DNA of 64,000 bases, taken from positions 81,947 through 145,946 of the forward strand of contig NZ_PPDE01000005.1 in NCBI RefSeq assembly GCF_002959915.1, in the 5' to 3' direction. Positions 18,525-25,644 of this stretch are shown piece after piece. Position 1 is the stretch's first letter, and each line of letters begins with the position of its first letter. The position numbers and the translations under genes are program-made. The stretch is from Veillonella atypica KON (GTDB lineage: Bacteria; Bacillota; Negativicutes; Veillonellales; Veillonellaceae). The notes under the pieces were generated by a model. The model worked only from the letters and a program-made list of their open reading frames with translations. It did no database searches and had not been told where the DNA came from.

Positions 18525-18612
18525 AAAAGAACCTCAACCTTTTTTGAACTGCATCCCAAAAATTAGACACAATTTTTGGAGGTGCAGTTCATTTAGTGTT
18601 GAGGTTCTTTTT
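18525..18612 (+). terminator. terminator whose loop holds a palindromic IS-end-like insert
   Basis: The outer stem AAAAGAACCTCAAC (18525-18538) pairs with GTTGAGGTTCTTTT (18598-18611) and ends in a T-tract. The loop is a 47-base near-palindrome, TGAACTGCA (18545-18553) to TGCAGTTCA (18583-18591). Each half contains CCAAAAATT followed by AGACAC or its complement, very like terminal repeats of IS3-family (IS150-group) elements. Confidence 0.75.
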
Positions 18613-18617
18613 TGTGT

Positions 18618-18683
18618 TTGACAGTCATTATAAATTGTAGTAATCTAAGTATACAATTAAAACATACTTTAAAGATATGTTTT
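18618..18683 (+). promoter_or_regulatory. metNIQ promoter and possible operator
   Basis: TTGACA (18618-18623), a 17-base spacer and TAATCT (18641-18646) form a good promoter. Just downstream, AAAACATA (18659-18666) is mirrored by TATGTTTT (18676-18683), a candidate repressor site. No S-box or other SAM riboswitch is visible in the 80-base leader. Confidence 0.6.
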
Positions 18684-18729
18684 AGAAAAATATTAATTCC
18701 TACTAATGTATAGGGAAAGAGGTGGTACA

Positions 18730-19752
18730 GTGATTGCTATACGAAATGTAACGAAAGAGTTTGACGTTAATAAGCAAAAGGTTACTGCATTATCTGATGT
18801 AAACTTTACCATAGAAAAAGGCGATATATTTGGCATTATTGGCTTTAGTGGAGCTGGTAAATCTACACTGCTTCGCATGATTAATGCCTTAGAGGTACCT
18901 ACCTCTGGTCATGTTGAAATAGATGGTGTGAATATCAATGGTTTAAGTTTTAATGAGCTTAGAAAGGTTCGTAAGCGCATCGGTATGGTTTTTCAACAGT
19001 TCAATTTGTTGAATGCCAAATCTGTGTATGATAATGTGGCTATCCCACTAATTCTTAATAAGGTGCCAAAATCCGACATTGATAAAAAAGTTAAAACCTT
19101 ATTAGACTTTGTTGATTTGGGCGATAAAGCAAATGCATATCCTGGAGAATTATCTGGTGGTCAAAAACAACGCGTTGGTATTGCTCGTGCATTAGCTACA
19201 GATCCATCCATATTGCTTTGTGATGAAGCAACCAGCGCTCTAGACCCTGATACGACAGAATCTATATTACAATTACTAGAACGTGTTAATCGTGAATTAG
19301 GAGTAACAGTAGTTATCGTAACTCATGAGATTGATGTAATTCAGAAAATATGTAATCGAGTTGTAGTTATGGAGCATGGAAAGCTCATAGAGAGCGGATC
19401 TGTACTTGAGGTGTTTAGTAAACCTAAACACGAAACAACAAAGCGCTTTGTTAGGACTGTAATTCCTGATGAAATTCCATCAACAGTGAAACATACATTA
19501 GCTTGTGATAAAAGGCCATACACAATTCTTAAGATGCATTTCTTAGGAAATAATACGACAGATAATGTTCTATATCATATTAATAAAACCTTTGATTTAG
19601 AAACGAGTGTATTATTTGCTACGGTAACAGAGTTAGAACATACTGTACTTGGTATATTCATTGTTCAGTTTATTGGCGATGATTTTGAGGTGGGCAAGGT
19701 AAAAGAGTATCTTGTTGCTCAAGGTATTGAATGGCAGGAGGTGACACTATAA
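18730..19752 (+). CDS. metN: methionine ABC transporter ATP-binding protein
   Basis: ATPase of the methionine importer, 341 residues. Walker A is GFSGAGKST, the signature LSGGQKQR, and Walker B ILLCDEATSALD, the cysteine-alanine variant typical of MetN. The last 90 residues form the C-terminal regulatory NIL domain that binds methionine in the family. GTG at 18730 is chosen because AGAGGTGG lies five bases upstream and the protein then begins IAIRNVTKEF like other MetN; the ATG at 18706 has no site. The stop overlaps the metI start (TAATG). Confidence 0.94.
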   Translation: MIAIRNVTKEFDVNKQKVTALSDVNFTIEKGDIFGIIGFSGAGKSTLLRMINALEVPTSGHVEIDGVNINGLSFNELRKVRKRIGMVFQQFNLLNAKSVYDNVAIPLILNKVPKSDIDKKVKTLLDFVDLGDKANAYPGELSGGQKQRVGIARALATDPSILLCDEATSALDPDTTESILQLLERVNRELGVTVVIVTHEIDVIQKICNRVVVMEHGKLIESGSVLEVFSKPKHETTKRFVRTVIPDEIPSTVKHTLACDKRPYTILKMHFLGNNTTDNVLYHINKTFDLETSVLFATVTELEHTVLGIFIVQFIGDDFEVGKVKEYLVAQGIEWQEVTL

Positions 19753-20424
19753 TGGATTTCTTCATGCAAGAACTTGGTGTTCCAGGATCGCAGTTATTAT
19801 TAGCCGCAGAACAGACATTATATATGGTGTTCCTATCTCTATTCATTGGTACAGTACTAGGTCTAATTATCGCAGTCACACTAGTAGTAACAAATCCTAA
19901 TGGTATCGTTAAAAATAGTATTGTTTATACCATTACAAATACAATTGTTAATGTTGTGCGTTCTGTACCATTTATCATTTTGATGGTGTTTATATTACCG
20001 TTAACTAAGATGATTGTAGGTACGCGCGTAGGAACAATGGCGGCTATTGTTCCGCTTGTAATATTTATTGCACCGTATTTAGCTCGGTTGTTTGAAAACT
20101 CGATTCTAGAGGTTAATAAAGGTATTATCGAAGCAGCACAATCGATGGGGGCCTCTTCATTTTGAAGTGATTTGGCATTTTCTTTTACCAGAAGCAAAGG
20201 GTTCGCTTATTTTATCTATTACAACGGGTACTATTGGTCTAATCGGTGCTACTGCTATGGCTGGTGCTATTGGTGCTGGTGGTGTAGGTGATTTGGCCCT
20301 CACCTATGGTTATGAACGGTTGAACTTCCCATTGATGTTATTTACCGTTGTTATTTTAATTATTTTTGTTCAAATTATTCAAACAATAGGCAACTACTTT
20401 GCACGTCGTGCGCGTCGTTCCTAA
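19752..20424 (+). pseudogene. metI: methionine ABC transporter permease, frameshifted
   Basis: The membrane subunit of MetNIQ, readable as one protein of about 223 residues only if one T is skipped. The first frame runs 19752-20165 and ends QSMGASSF-stop. The second continues from about 20163 as EVIWHFLLPEAKG and carries the conserved MetI coupling helix and the remaining membrane segments to 20424. The shift lies in a TTTT run (20160-20163) directly before TGA. Both halves are otherwise intact, so this is a recent mutation, a sequencing error or a true +1 frameshift site. metN and metQ on either side are whole. Confidence 0.85.
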
Positions 20425-20478
20425 TTTGATGAAATAGATTTTAGTTATATTGATTGTGAAAGTATAGGAGAAAATACT

Positions 20479-21303
20479 ATGAAATTTAAAAAGCTTCTTG
20501 CCCTTGGTGCGGCATTAGTATTTAGCGTAGCTTTTATCGCCGGCTGCGGTTCTAATAATAGCGATAATGGTGCAAAAAAAGAGTTAACCTACAGTAAATC
20601 TCAAGGCCCTTACTCTGAATTATTTGAAAAAGGTGTAAAACCAATTTTGGAGAAACAAGGCTATACCTTTAAAGGTGTAGATATGTCTGATTTGGTACAA
20701 GCTGACCAAGTGTTAAGTGATGGTGAGGTTGACTTTAACGTTGAACAACATACAGCATACATGAAAAACTTTAACGAAAAACAAAATGGTCATCTTGTAG
20801 CATTAACACCAATTCCAACAGTACCAGCAGGTATCTTTAGTGGTTCTAAAACATCTTTAGATCAAGTAGCAGATGGCGACACTATTGCTGTACCTAATGA
20901 TGCATCCAACATGGCTCGTGCTTATGCGTTATTGCAAAAAATCGGTTGGATTAAGCTTGATCCTAACAAAGATTTAGCAACAGTAACTCAAGCAGATATT
21001 ATTGAAAATCCAAAACATCTTAAATTTACAGAAATGAAATCCCTTACAATTCCGTCTGTACGTACTGATTTCGATTATATCGTTATTACAGGCGCTATTA
21101 TTTATAATGCAAAAATTGATCCTAAATCTGCATTGGCAAATGAAGACGTATTGCCACAATGGTTATTACAACTCGTAGTTAATGAGAAAAACAAAGATGC
21201 ACAATGGGCAAAAGACATCGTAGCAGCTTACCACTCTCAAGAATTCAAAGACTACATGGAAAAAAATAACAATGGCCTATGGTTTGTACCAAAAGGTGAA
21301 TAA
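20479..21303 (+). CDS. metQ: methionine-binding lipoprotein
   Basis: Substrate receptor of the methionine importer, NlpA family, 274 residues. The signal peptide ends in a lipobox IAGC, so it should be lipid-anchored. Family stretches include SQGPYSELFE near the N-terminus, FNVEQHTAYM, the ligand-loop region VPNDASNMARA, and a late FDYIVITG. A ribosome binding site AGGAGAA precedes ATG 20479. Third gene of metN-metI-metQ. Its function would depend on MetI being produced despite the frameshift. Confidence 0.94.
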   Translation: MKFKKLLALGAALVFSVAFIAGCGSNNSDNGAKKELTYSKSQGPYSELFEKGVKPILEKQGYTFKGVDMSDLVQADQVLSDGEVDFNVEQHTAYMKNFNEKQNGHLVALTPIPTVPAGIFSGSKTSLDQVADGDTIAVPNDASNMARAYALLQKIGWIKLDPNKDLATVTQADIIENPKHLKFTEMKSLTIPSVRTDFDYIVITGAIIYNAKIDPKSALANEDVLPQWLLQLVVNEKNKDAQWAKDIVAAYHSQEFKDYMEKNNNGLWFVPKGE

Positions 21304-21379
21304 GAAGGGATACTAAATCGAAATAAAGTATCTTGGTGTTCTACTTGTTCTCTAGATAGGTTCATGATATACTTTTACT

Positions 21380-21452
21380 AGAGAAACGTGCTATGCATAT
21401 GCACAAATAAGAGAACCACTGATAAGTTGCAGCTTATCAGTGGTTCTTTTGT
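21380..21452 (+). ncRNA. candidate antitoxin RNA of a type I toxin-antitoxin locus
   Basis: A promoter TTGTTC (21345-21350), 17-base spacer, TATACT (21368-21373) predicts a start near 21380. The strong hairpin GAACCACTGATAAG/CTTATCAGTGGTTC with a T-tract ends it at about 21450, giving an RNA of some 70 bases. It begins with ACGTGCTATGCATATGCAC (21386-21404), a near-copy of 21565-21584 at the start of the convergent peptide gene. Transcribed from opposite strands, the two copies are complementary, as in Fst par loci. Confidence 0.6.
21410..21450. terminator. bidirectional terminator (metQ side, antitoxin RNA, peptide gene)
   Basis: GAACCACTGATAAG (21413-21426) pairs perfectly with CTTATCAGTGGTTC (21433-21446). 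It is placed to end metQ and the small plus-strand RNA on one side and the minus-strand peptide mRNA on the other. Confidence 0.88.
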
Positions 21453-21472
21453 TTTTACGGAACAACCCGAGG

Positions 21473-21577
21473 CTAGTTACCAATTAACAAAAATAGCAAG
21501 TCTAACCATTTACAAATATAATAAGAAATTATATTTATCATGACTGCTAAGAGAAGAGAAACAAACGTACTACGCAT
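21473..21577 (-). CDS. small hydrophobic peptide, candidate type I toxin
   Basis: A 34-residue frame, ATG at 21577 to TAG at 21473, with a strong site (AAAGGAGG) six bases upstream. The peptide is one membrane helix, SLLLAVMINIISYYI, followed by CKWLD and a second hydrophobic stretch. In the mRNA, CCTTTCC lies ahead of and can pair with GGAAAGG, which overlaps the ribosome binding site. Toxin mRNAs of the Fst type hide their sites in this way. A direct repeat at its start is shared with the convergent small RNA. Membrane toxicity is inferred, not seen. Confidence 0.6.
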   Translation of the reverse strand: MRSTFVSLLLAVMINIISYYICKWLDLLFLLIGN

Positions 21578-21884
21578 AATGCACCTCCTTTCCATTACCG
21601 GATTTGGAAAGGTTGGTAACATCTTTATTTTAGTACTAATATTTACATTGGAGTATATTAAAGAAATGATTAATATCGATGCAGATAGAGTATATATTTA
21701 TAGAGTTTTGAATATCATTTTTCACAAAAAGTTATAAATAATCCAATGTTATTAAATACTATTACCTAAAGTTTGTTGTCTATTAATAATATTTATGATT
21801 AAAATCATGTACCGTTCTATAGAATTCTGATATACTAGACGAGCATTTTTGCAAATTTATATCTTTAAGTAAGGAGTGTTTCTA

Positions 21885-23351
21885 ATGAAGTTGAATTGGA
21901 AATTATTCGCACCGCTTGTAGTAGCTATTATTGTATGGCTCATCGGTGCTCCTGAAGGTCTTAGCGCAAATTCTTGGATTTATGTAAGTATTTTCGCAGG
22001 CCTTGTGGTAGGGTTGATTTTAGAGCCAATCCCACCAGCTTTCATCGGTATCATTGCTGTTACCGTGTCTATGTTGTTTAAGGTTGGTCCTGCCCCTGTG
22101 GTAGATAAAGCAACCGGTGTCGCTAAGGCGATTACTGATGCGCAAGCTATCAGCTGGGGCCTTAGTGGTTTCTCTAATGCCATCGTATGGTTGATCTTTG
22201 CCGCTTTCATGATTGGTATTGGTTATGAAAACTCTGGCCTTGGCCGTCGTATTGCTTTGTTCCTCGTAGCAAAGCTTGGCAAGTCCTCTTTAGGTCTTGG
22301 TTATGCTATCGCTATTACGGACCTTGTATTGGCTCCATTTATTCCAAGTAATGCGGCTCGTTCTGGTGGTACCATTTATCCAATCGTATCTAGTATTTGT
22401 CCGATGTTTGACTCCTATCCAGATAAGAACCCTCGTAAAATTGGTTCCTACTTGAACTGGGTAGCGTTGGCAACTACATGTGTGTCTAGCTCTATCTTCT
22501 TGACTGGTGCAGCGCCAAATCCATTGGCTCTAGAATTGTCTGCTAAATCTGGCATCGTAGCGGCGAACTGGGGCACATGGTTCCTCGCATTCTTGCCAGT
22601 AGGCCTTATCTTGTTCATCATCACTCCATTGTTGACCTATGTATTCTGCAAACCAGAGGTGAAAGGCTCCCCTGAAATTGCAGCCTGGGCAAAGGATGAG
22701 TATAAGAAACTAGGTTCCATGACACGCAGTGAAATCTTCATGGCTTTGATTTCTGTATTGGCTCTTGTACTGTGGATTGGTGCTTCTACATTCAAAGTAA
22801 ACCCTACAACAACAGCTTTGATCGTTATTATCTTGATGATTTTCACTAAGATTATGACATGGCAAGACTTCCTTGCTAACAAACCAGCATGGAATGTTTT
22901 GACTTGGTTTGCGACACTCGTACCTATGGCTTCTGGCCTTAAAAATGTAGGCTTCTTGGAATGGCTTGCTAAATCTGCTGGTGGTTCTTTGGTTTCTTTA
23001 GATCCTACAATGGCAGTTCTTGGTTTGTTATTAGCATTCTGCTTGCTTCGTTACTTCTTTGCTTCTGGCACTGCTTATGTAACAGCTATGGTAGGCTTGT
23101 TTGCTACTCTAATTCTTCAAATTCCTGGTGTTGATCCAGCTCAAGTTATGTTAATTCTGTTAGTACCAATGGGTATTATGGGTATTCTCACACCATATGG
23201 TACTGGTCACAGCCCAATCTGGTTTGCTAGTGGCTATAACAAAGGTCCTGAATTCTGGAAATTAGGTGCTATCTTTGGGATTATCTACCTCGCGATCTTT
23301 ATCGTGGTAGGGATTCCATGGATTCAGTTCGTAATGCCACTTTTAGGATAA
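21885..23351 (+). CDS. DASS-family anion:dicarboxylate carrier (CitT/TtdT-like)
   Basis: An inner-membrane carrier of 488 residues with about 12 helices. Two family signatures are visible: IPSNAARSGGTIYPI near residue 155, the SNT-type substrate loop, and the second pseudo-repeat around LTPYGTGHSPIW near the C-terminus. Relatives exchange citrate, tartrate, malate or 2-oxoglutarate for succinate. The exact substrate is unknown. ATG 21885 has AAGGAGTG upstream; a GTG at 21876 lies inside that site. It is monocistronic, ended by a long hairpin, and complements the Dcu carrier at 3.3 kb. Confidence 0.9.
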   Translation: MKLNWKLFAPLVVAIIVWLIGAPEGLSANSWIYVSIFAGLVVGLILEPIPPAFIGIIAVTVSMLFKVGPAPVVDKATGVAKAITDAQAISWGLSGFSNAIVWLIFAAFMIGIGYENSGLGRRIALFLVAKLGKSSLGLGYAIAITDLVLAPFIPSNAARSGGTIYPIVSSICPMFDSYPDKNPRKIGSYLNWVALATTCVSSSIFLTGAAPNPLALELSAKSGIVAANWGTWFLAFLPVGLILFIITPLLTYVFCKPEVKGSPEIAAWAKDEYKKLGSMTRSEIFMALISVLALVLWIGASTFKVNPTTTALIVIILMIFTKIMTWQDFLANKPAWNVLTWFATLVPMASGLKNVGFLEWLAKSAGGSLVSLDPTMAVLGLLLAFCLLRYFFASGTAYVTAMVGLFATLILQIPGVDPAQVMLILLVPMGIMGILTPYGTGHSPIWFASGYNKGPEFWKLGAIFGIIYLAIFIVVGIPWIQFVMPLLG

Positions 23352-23360
23352 TAAAATAGG

Positions 23361-23435
23361 GACCCACGGAACATTCTATTCGCACTCCAGTTCTTCGCAA
23401 GTCGCACTCACAGAATGTTCCGTGAGTCTTTTTTT
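23361..23435 (+). terminator. long terminator after DASS carrier
   Basis: GACCCACGGAACATTCT (23361-23377) pairs with AGAATGTTCCGTGAGTC (23412-23428), with one mismatch; a run of seven T follows. The inner part (CGCACTC/GAGTGCG type) also folds. Confidence 0.88.
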
Positions 23436-23568
23436 ATCCTAAAGTGGAGTGACTCACTCAGAGGCAAGTCGCTCGATAGATATATTAGGGCTTTTTCATA
23501 CCTAAAATGAACCTCTAGATTGTGTTATAATAACGCATATAGAGGTTGCATATAAACGCGAGGTATAT

Positions 23569-23973
23569 ATGTCTATTCTTGAACGTACGATACAATCAGT
23601 AATATTTGAACTGGGTGCGATTTTAATCGGGATGCTAGTCATTGAATTTATTCCTCATGAGGGGCAACCATTGTTGTTGATGATATTAATTTCGTTGACT
23701 GCAGTCATATGGAATTTCATATTTAACTGGATCTTTGATAAATTAGTACCAGGTGATCGATTGGCACGAGGTCCCGTAATTCGCACGATTCATGCTGTAT
23801 TGTTTGAAGGTCTATTATTGGCGGCTACGGTGCCAATGATTATGTATATGATGAGTATCACCCTGTGGATGGCTTTTATTACGGATATTTCTATGACTTT
23901 GATTATCTTGGTGTACACCTATGTTTATAACTGGGTATATGATCGGGTACGTTTATTTTTTGTGAAAGCTTAA
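23569..23973 (+). CDS. PACE-family efflux protein
   Basis: A 134-residue membrane protein with four helices in two repeats. The first begins RTIQSVIFELGA and the second RTIHAVLFEGLL; both carry the RxxxxxxFE pattern of the PACE (AceI-like) family, whose first-helix glutamate binds protons. Relatives export chlorhexidine and other amphipathic cations, possibly polyamines naturally. A third family motif, WNFIFNWIFD, follows helix 2, and YNWVYD mirrors it after helix 4. The start at 23569 has GCGAGGTA upstream. Family assignment is strong; the substrate is open. Confidence 0.9.
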   Translation: MSILERTIQSVIFELGAILIGMLVIEFIPHEGQPLLLMILISLTAVIWNFIFNWIFDKLVPGDRLARGPVIRTIHAVLFEGLLLAATVPMIMYMMSITLWMAFITDISMTLIILVYTYVYNWVYDRVRLFFVKA

Positions 23974-24032
23974 TGTATGTATTTGAGGTAAGTACCTCTT
24001 GTAAAGTATATATCGTATAAGGGGAGGTTCTT

Positions 24033-24533
24033 ATGTCTACAAAATCTATTACAGGTACCGGCCTTTTGTTGGCTGTAGCCTTGTTAGCGCAAAGTTTGCG
24101 TCTTATGTTTCCATTTATTCCAAATCAGATCAGCATGTTTCTTATTGGGTCTATCACATCGGCTACATTTGTGCTTGCCACATGGCGTTATGGATGGAAA
24201 AATGGTCTTGTTATTGCTTGGGTTGCGCCAGTTGTAGCACATTTACAAGGCATGTTACCATTACCACCATTTATTTTTATTACAGGATTAGGCACGACAG
24301 CCTATGTATTAGTCGCACATTGGTTGCAATATAAACCAAAACTTTTACTTATTATTGTGGCTGCATTGGTGAAAGCAGGCGTTCTATTTGGTGGATATTC
24401 GTTGTTTTTCTCTTTATTTCAACTTCCACCAAAGATTGTAAATACCATGCTCTTTGTATCTAGTTGGCCACAACTTGTGACATCCTCATTAGGGATTATA
24501 TTGGCATTGCTCATTATGAAACGTGTTAAATAG
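24033..24533 (+). CDS. membrane protein resembling an ECF transporter S component
   Basis: A 166-residue protein with five or six hydrophobic segments and very few charges. The pattern (AQSLRLMFPFIP loop after helix 1, a glycine-rich turn, and a C-terminal LLIMKRVK) resembles substrate-binding S components of energy-coupling factor transporters. The ECF module at 43-46 kb, or another elsewhere, could serve it. No vitamin-specific motif is recognised. ATG 24033 follows GGGGAGG. It is a single-gene unit ended by the long hairpin at 24571-24646. Confidence 0.6.
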   Translation: MSTKSITGTGLLLAVALLAQSLRLMFPFIPNQISMFLIGSITSATFVLATWRYGWKNGLVIAWVAPVVAHLQGMLPLPPFIFITGLGTTAYVLVAHWLQYKPKLLLIIVAALVKAGVLFGGYSLFFSLFQLPPKIVNTMLFVSSWPQLVTSSLGIILALLIMKRVK

Positions 24534-24570
24534 GTTTGATGGTTCTTTTATAATACATCAAATAGATAAT

Positions 24571-24646
24571 AAAAAGGTGTTACACATCCTCGTTGTATTG
24601 ATAACAGCTAGTACTGTTTCAATGGGGGATGTAGTAACACCTTTTT
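24571..24646. terminator. long bidirectional terminator
   Basis: AAAAAGGTGTTAC (24571-24583) pairs with GTAACACCTTTTT (24634-24646). Inside, ACATCC pairs with GGATGT. Serves the two convergent flanking genes. Confidence 0.85.
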
Positions 24647-24658
24647 ATATGAGATATT

Positions 24659-24934
24659 CTATTGTTTTTTCTTAAAAGATTTTAGGATGAAACCACCCAC
24701 AGTTCCGGTGATACCAAAACCTAATAGGCCCATGCCAATTGTATGCATTAAAATACTACTTTGATTGTTTTTAGAAATTTCTTGTGCTGCTTGCACTGCG
24801 CTTGTAGCCTTTTTCGCAATTTCAACATTATTAGCTGATGGATCTGGAATAACAAATAAGATTATAATGGCAATGATTAGACTGATAATACCAGCAATGA
24901 ATAAATACTTTCCGCGTTGATTTACTTTTTCCAT
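24659..24934 (-). CDS. small two-helix membrane protein
   Basis: A 91-residue hypothetical protein. Helix 1 is about residues 9-28 (YLFIAGIISLIIAIIILFVI) and helix 2 about 60-83. Between them lies a mostly polar segment with AKKATSAVQAAQ, likely helical. A basic tail (KSFKKKQ) follows. GGAGAGG lies just upstream of the ATG. No family is recognised. It precedes a 700-base gene-poor region. Confidence 0.65.
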   Translation of the reverse strand: MEKVNQRGKYLFIAGIISLIIAIIILFVIPDPSANNVEIAKKATSAVQAAQEISKNNQSSILMHTIGMGLLGFGITGTVGGFILKSFKKKQ

Positions 24935-25644
24935 AATATCCTCTCCTTTATATATTACGAAATAAGATATATAGTGTTCATCTTGATTATATCCTGTATG
25001 TATATAAATGTAAATTAATAATTCTGTATATGATTTTCGTAATTAAGTACTTATGGAAGGTTAGTGAAAATGAAAATGGAAAAGACAGTTTATGTTTTGT
25101 TTAAAAATAGAGATTTGATGTGGTTGAGATAATGTTCGAATTAATATTAAAATATATTTAAAAATACATAAAAACAACTAATTATTCAGCATCGTAAATG
25201 AATAGAAATATCTAGTGTTCATAATTAATTCATGAAAATATAGTGAGAGTGATGCGTTTGGGATTTACTATGCTTATTAAAATATTGATTATTTATAAGT
25301 AAATTGATGTATTATATGAAAAGGGCACAAAATATTCTGATTTTAAAGCTCATCATAAAAATTGATAAGTATATCAATATGGCATAGAACAATGGCAATC
25401 ATGCTATTTTTAATGTATATGAAGAGTTATTAATGAACTTTATATGGAAAAAAAGCTTGTACATATCGTAAAATTTTGATATGCTATGCAAGTAATTAAC
25501 AATATAAATTTTTCTTAAACTGACTTAAATATTATTTTTGAAGAGAAAAAATATATTTAGGTTAGGCTAAAGAGAGAGGCGAATAGAGAGATTGAAAAAT
25601 TGTATTGTATATTGTTAAGGATTTTAATTTAGTGAGGGTGTAAG
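24935..25644 (+). promoter_or_regulatory. long AT-rich upstream region of the adhesin, with promoter
   Basis: About 700 bases without a gene, strongly AT-rich, between a minus-strand gene and the adhesin. The promoter is probably TTGTAC (25457-25462), 17-base spacer, TATGCT (25480-25485), giving a leader of some 150 bases. TAGTGTTCAT occurs twice (near 24971 and 25213). Such long AT-rich regions often bind nucleoid proteins; nothing more specific is visible. Confidence 0.5.

Noticed and set aside
18620..18729. SAM riboswitch before metN
   Set aside because: The leader is only about 80 bases long and has none of the S-box conserved words.
21540..21737. Plus-strand 65-residue frame
   Set aside because: It is antisense to the start of the small peptide gene at 21473-21577, and I see no ribosome binding site for it; the strong site here is on the minus strand.
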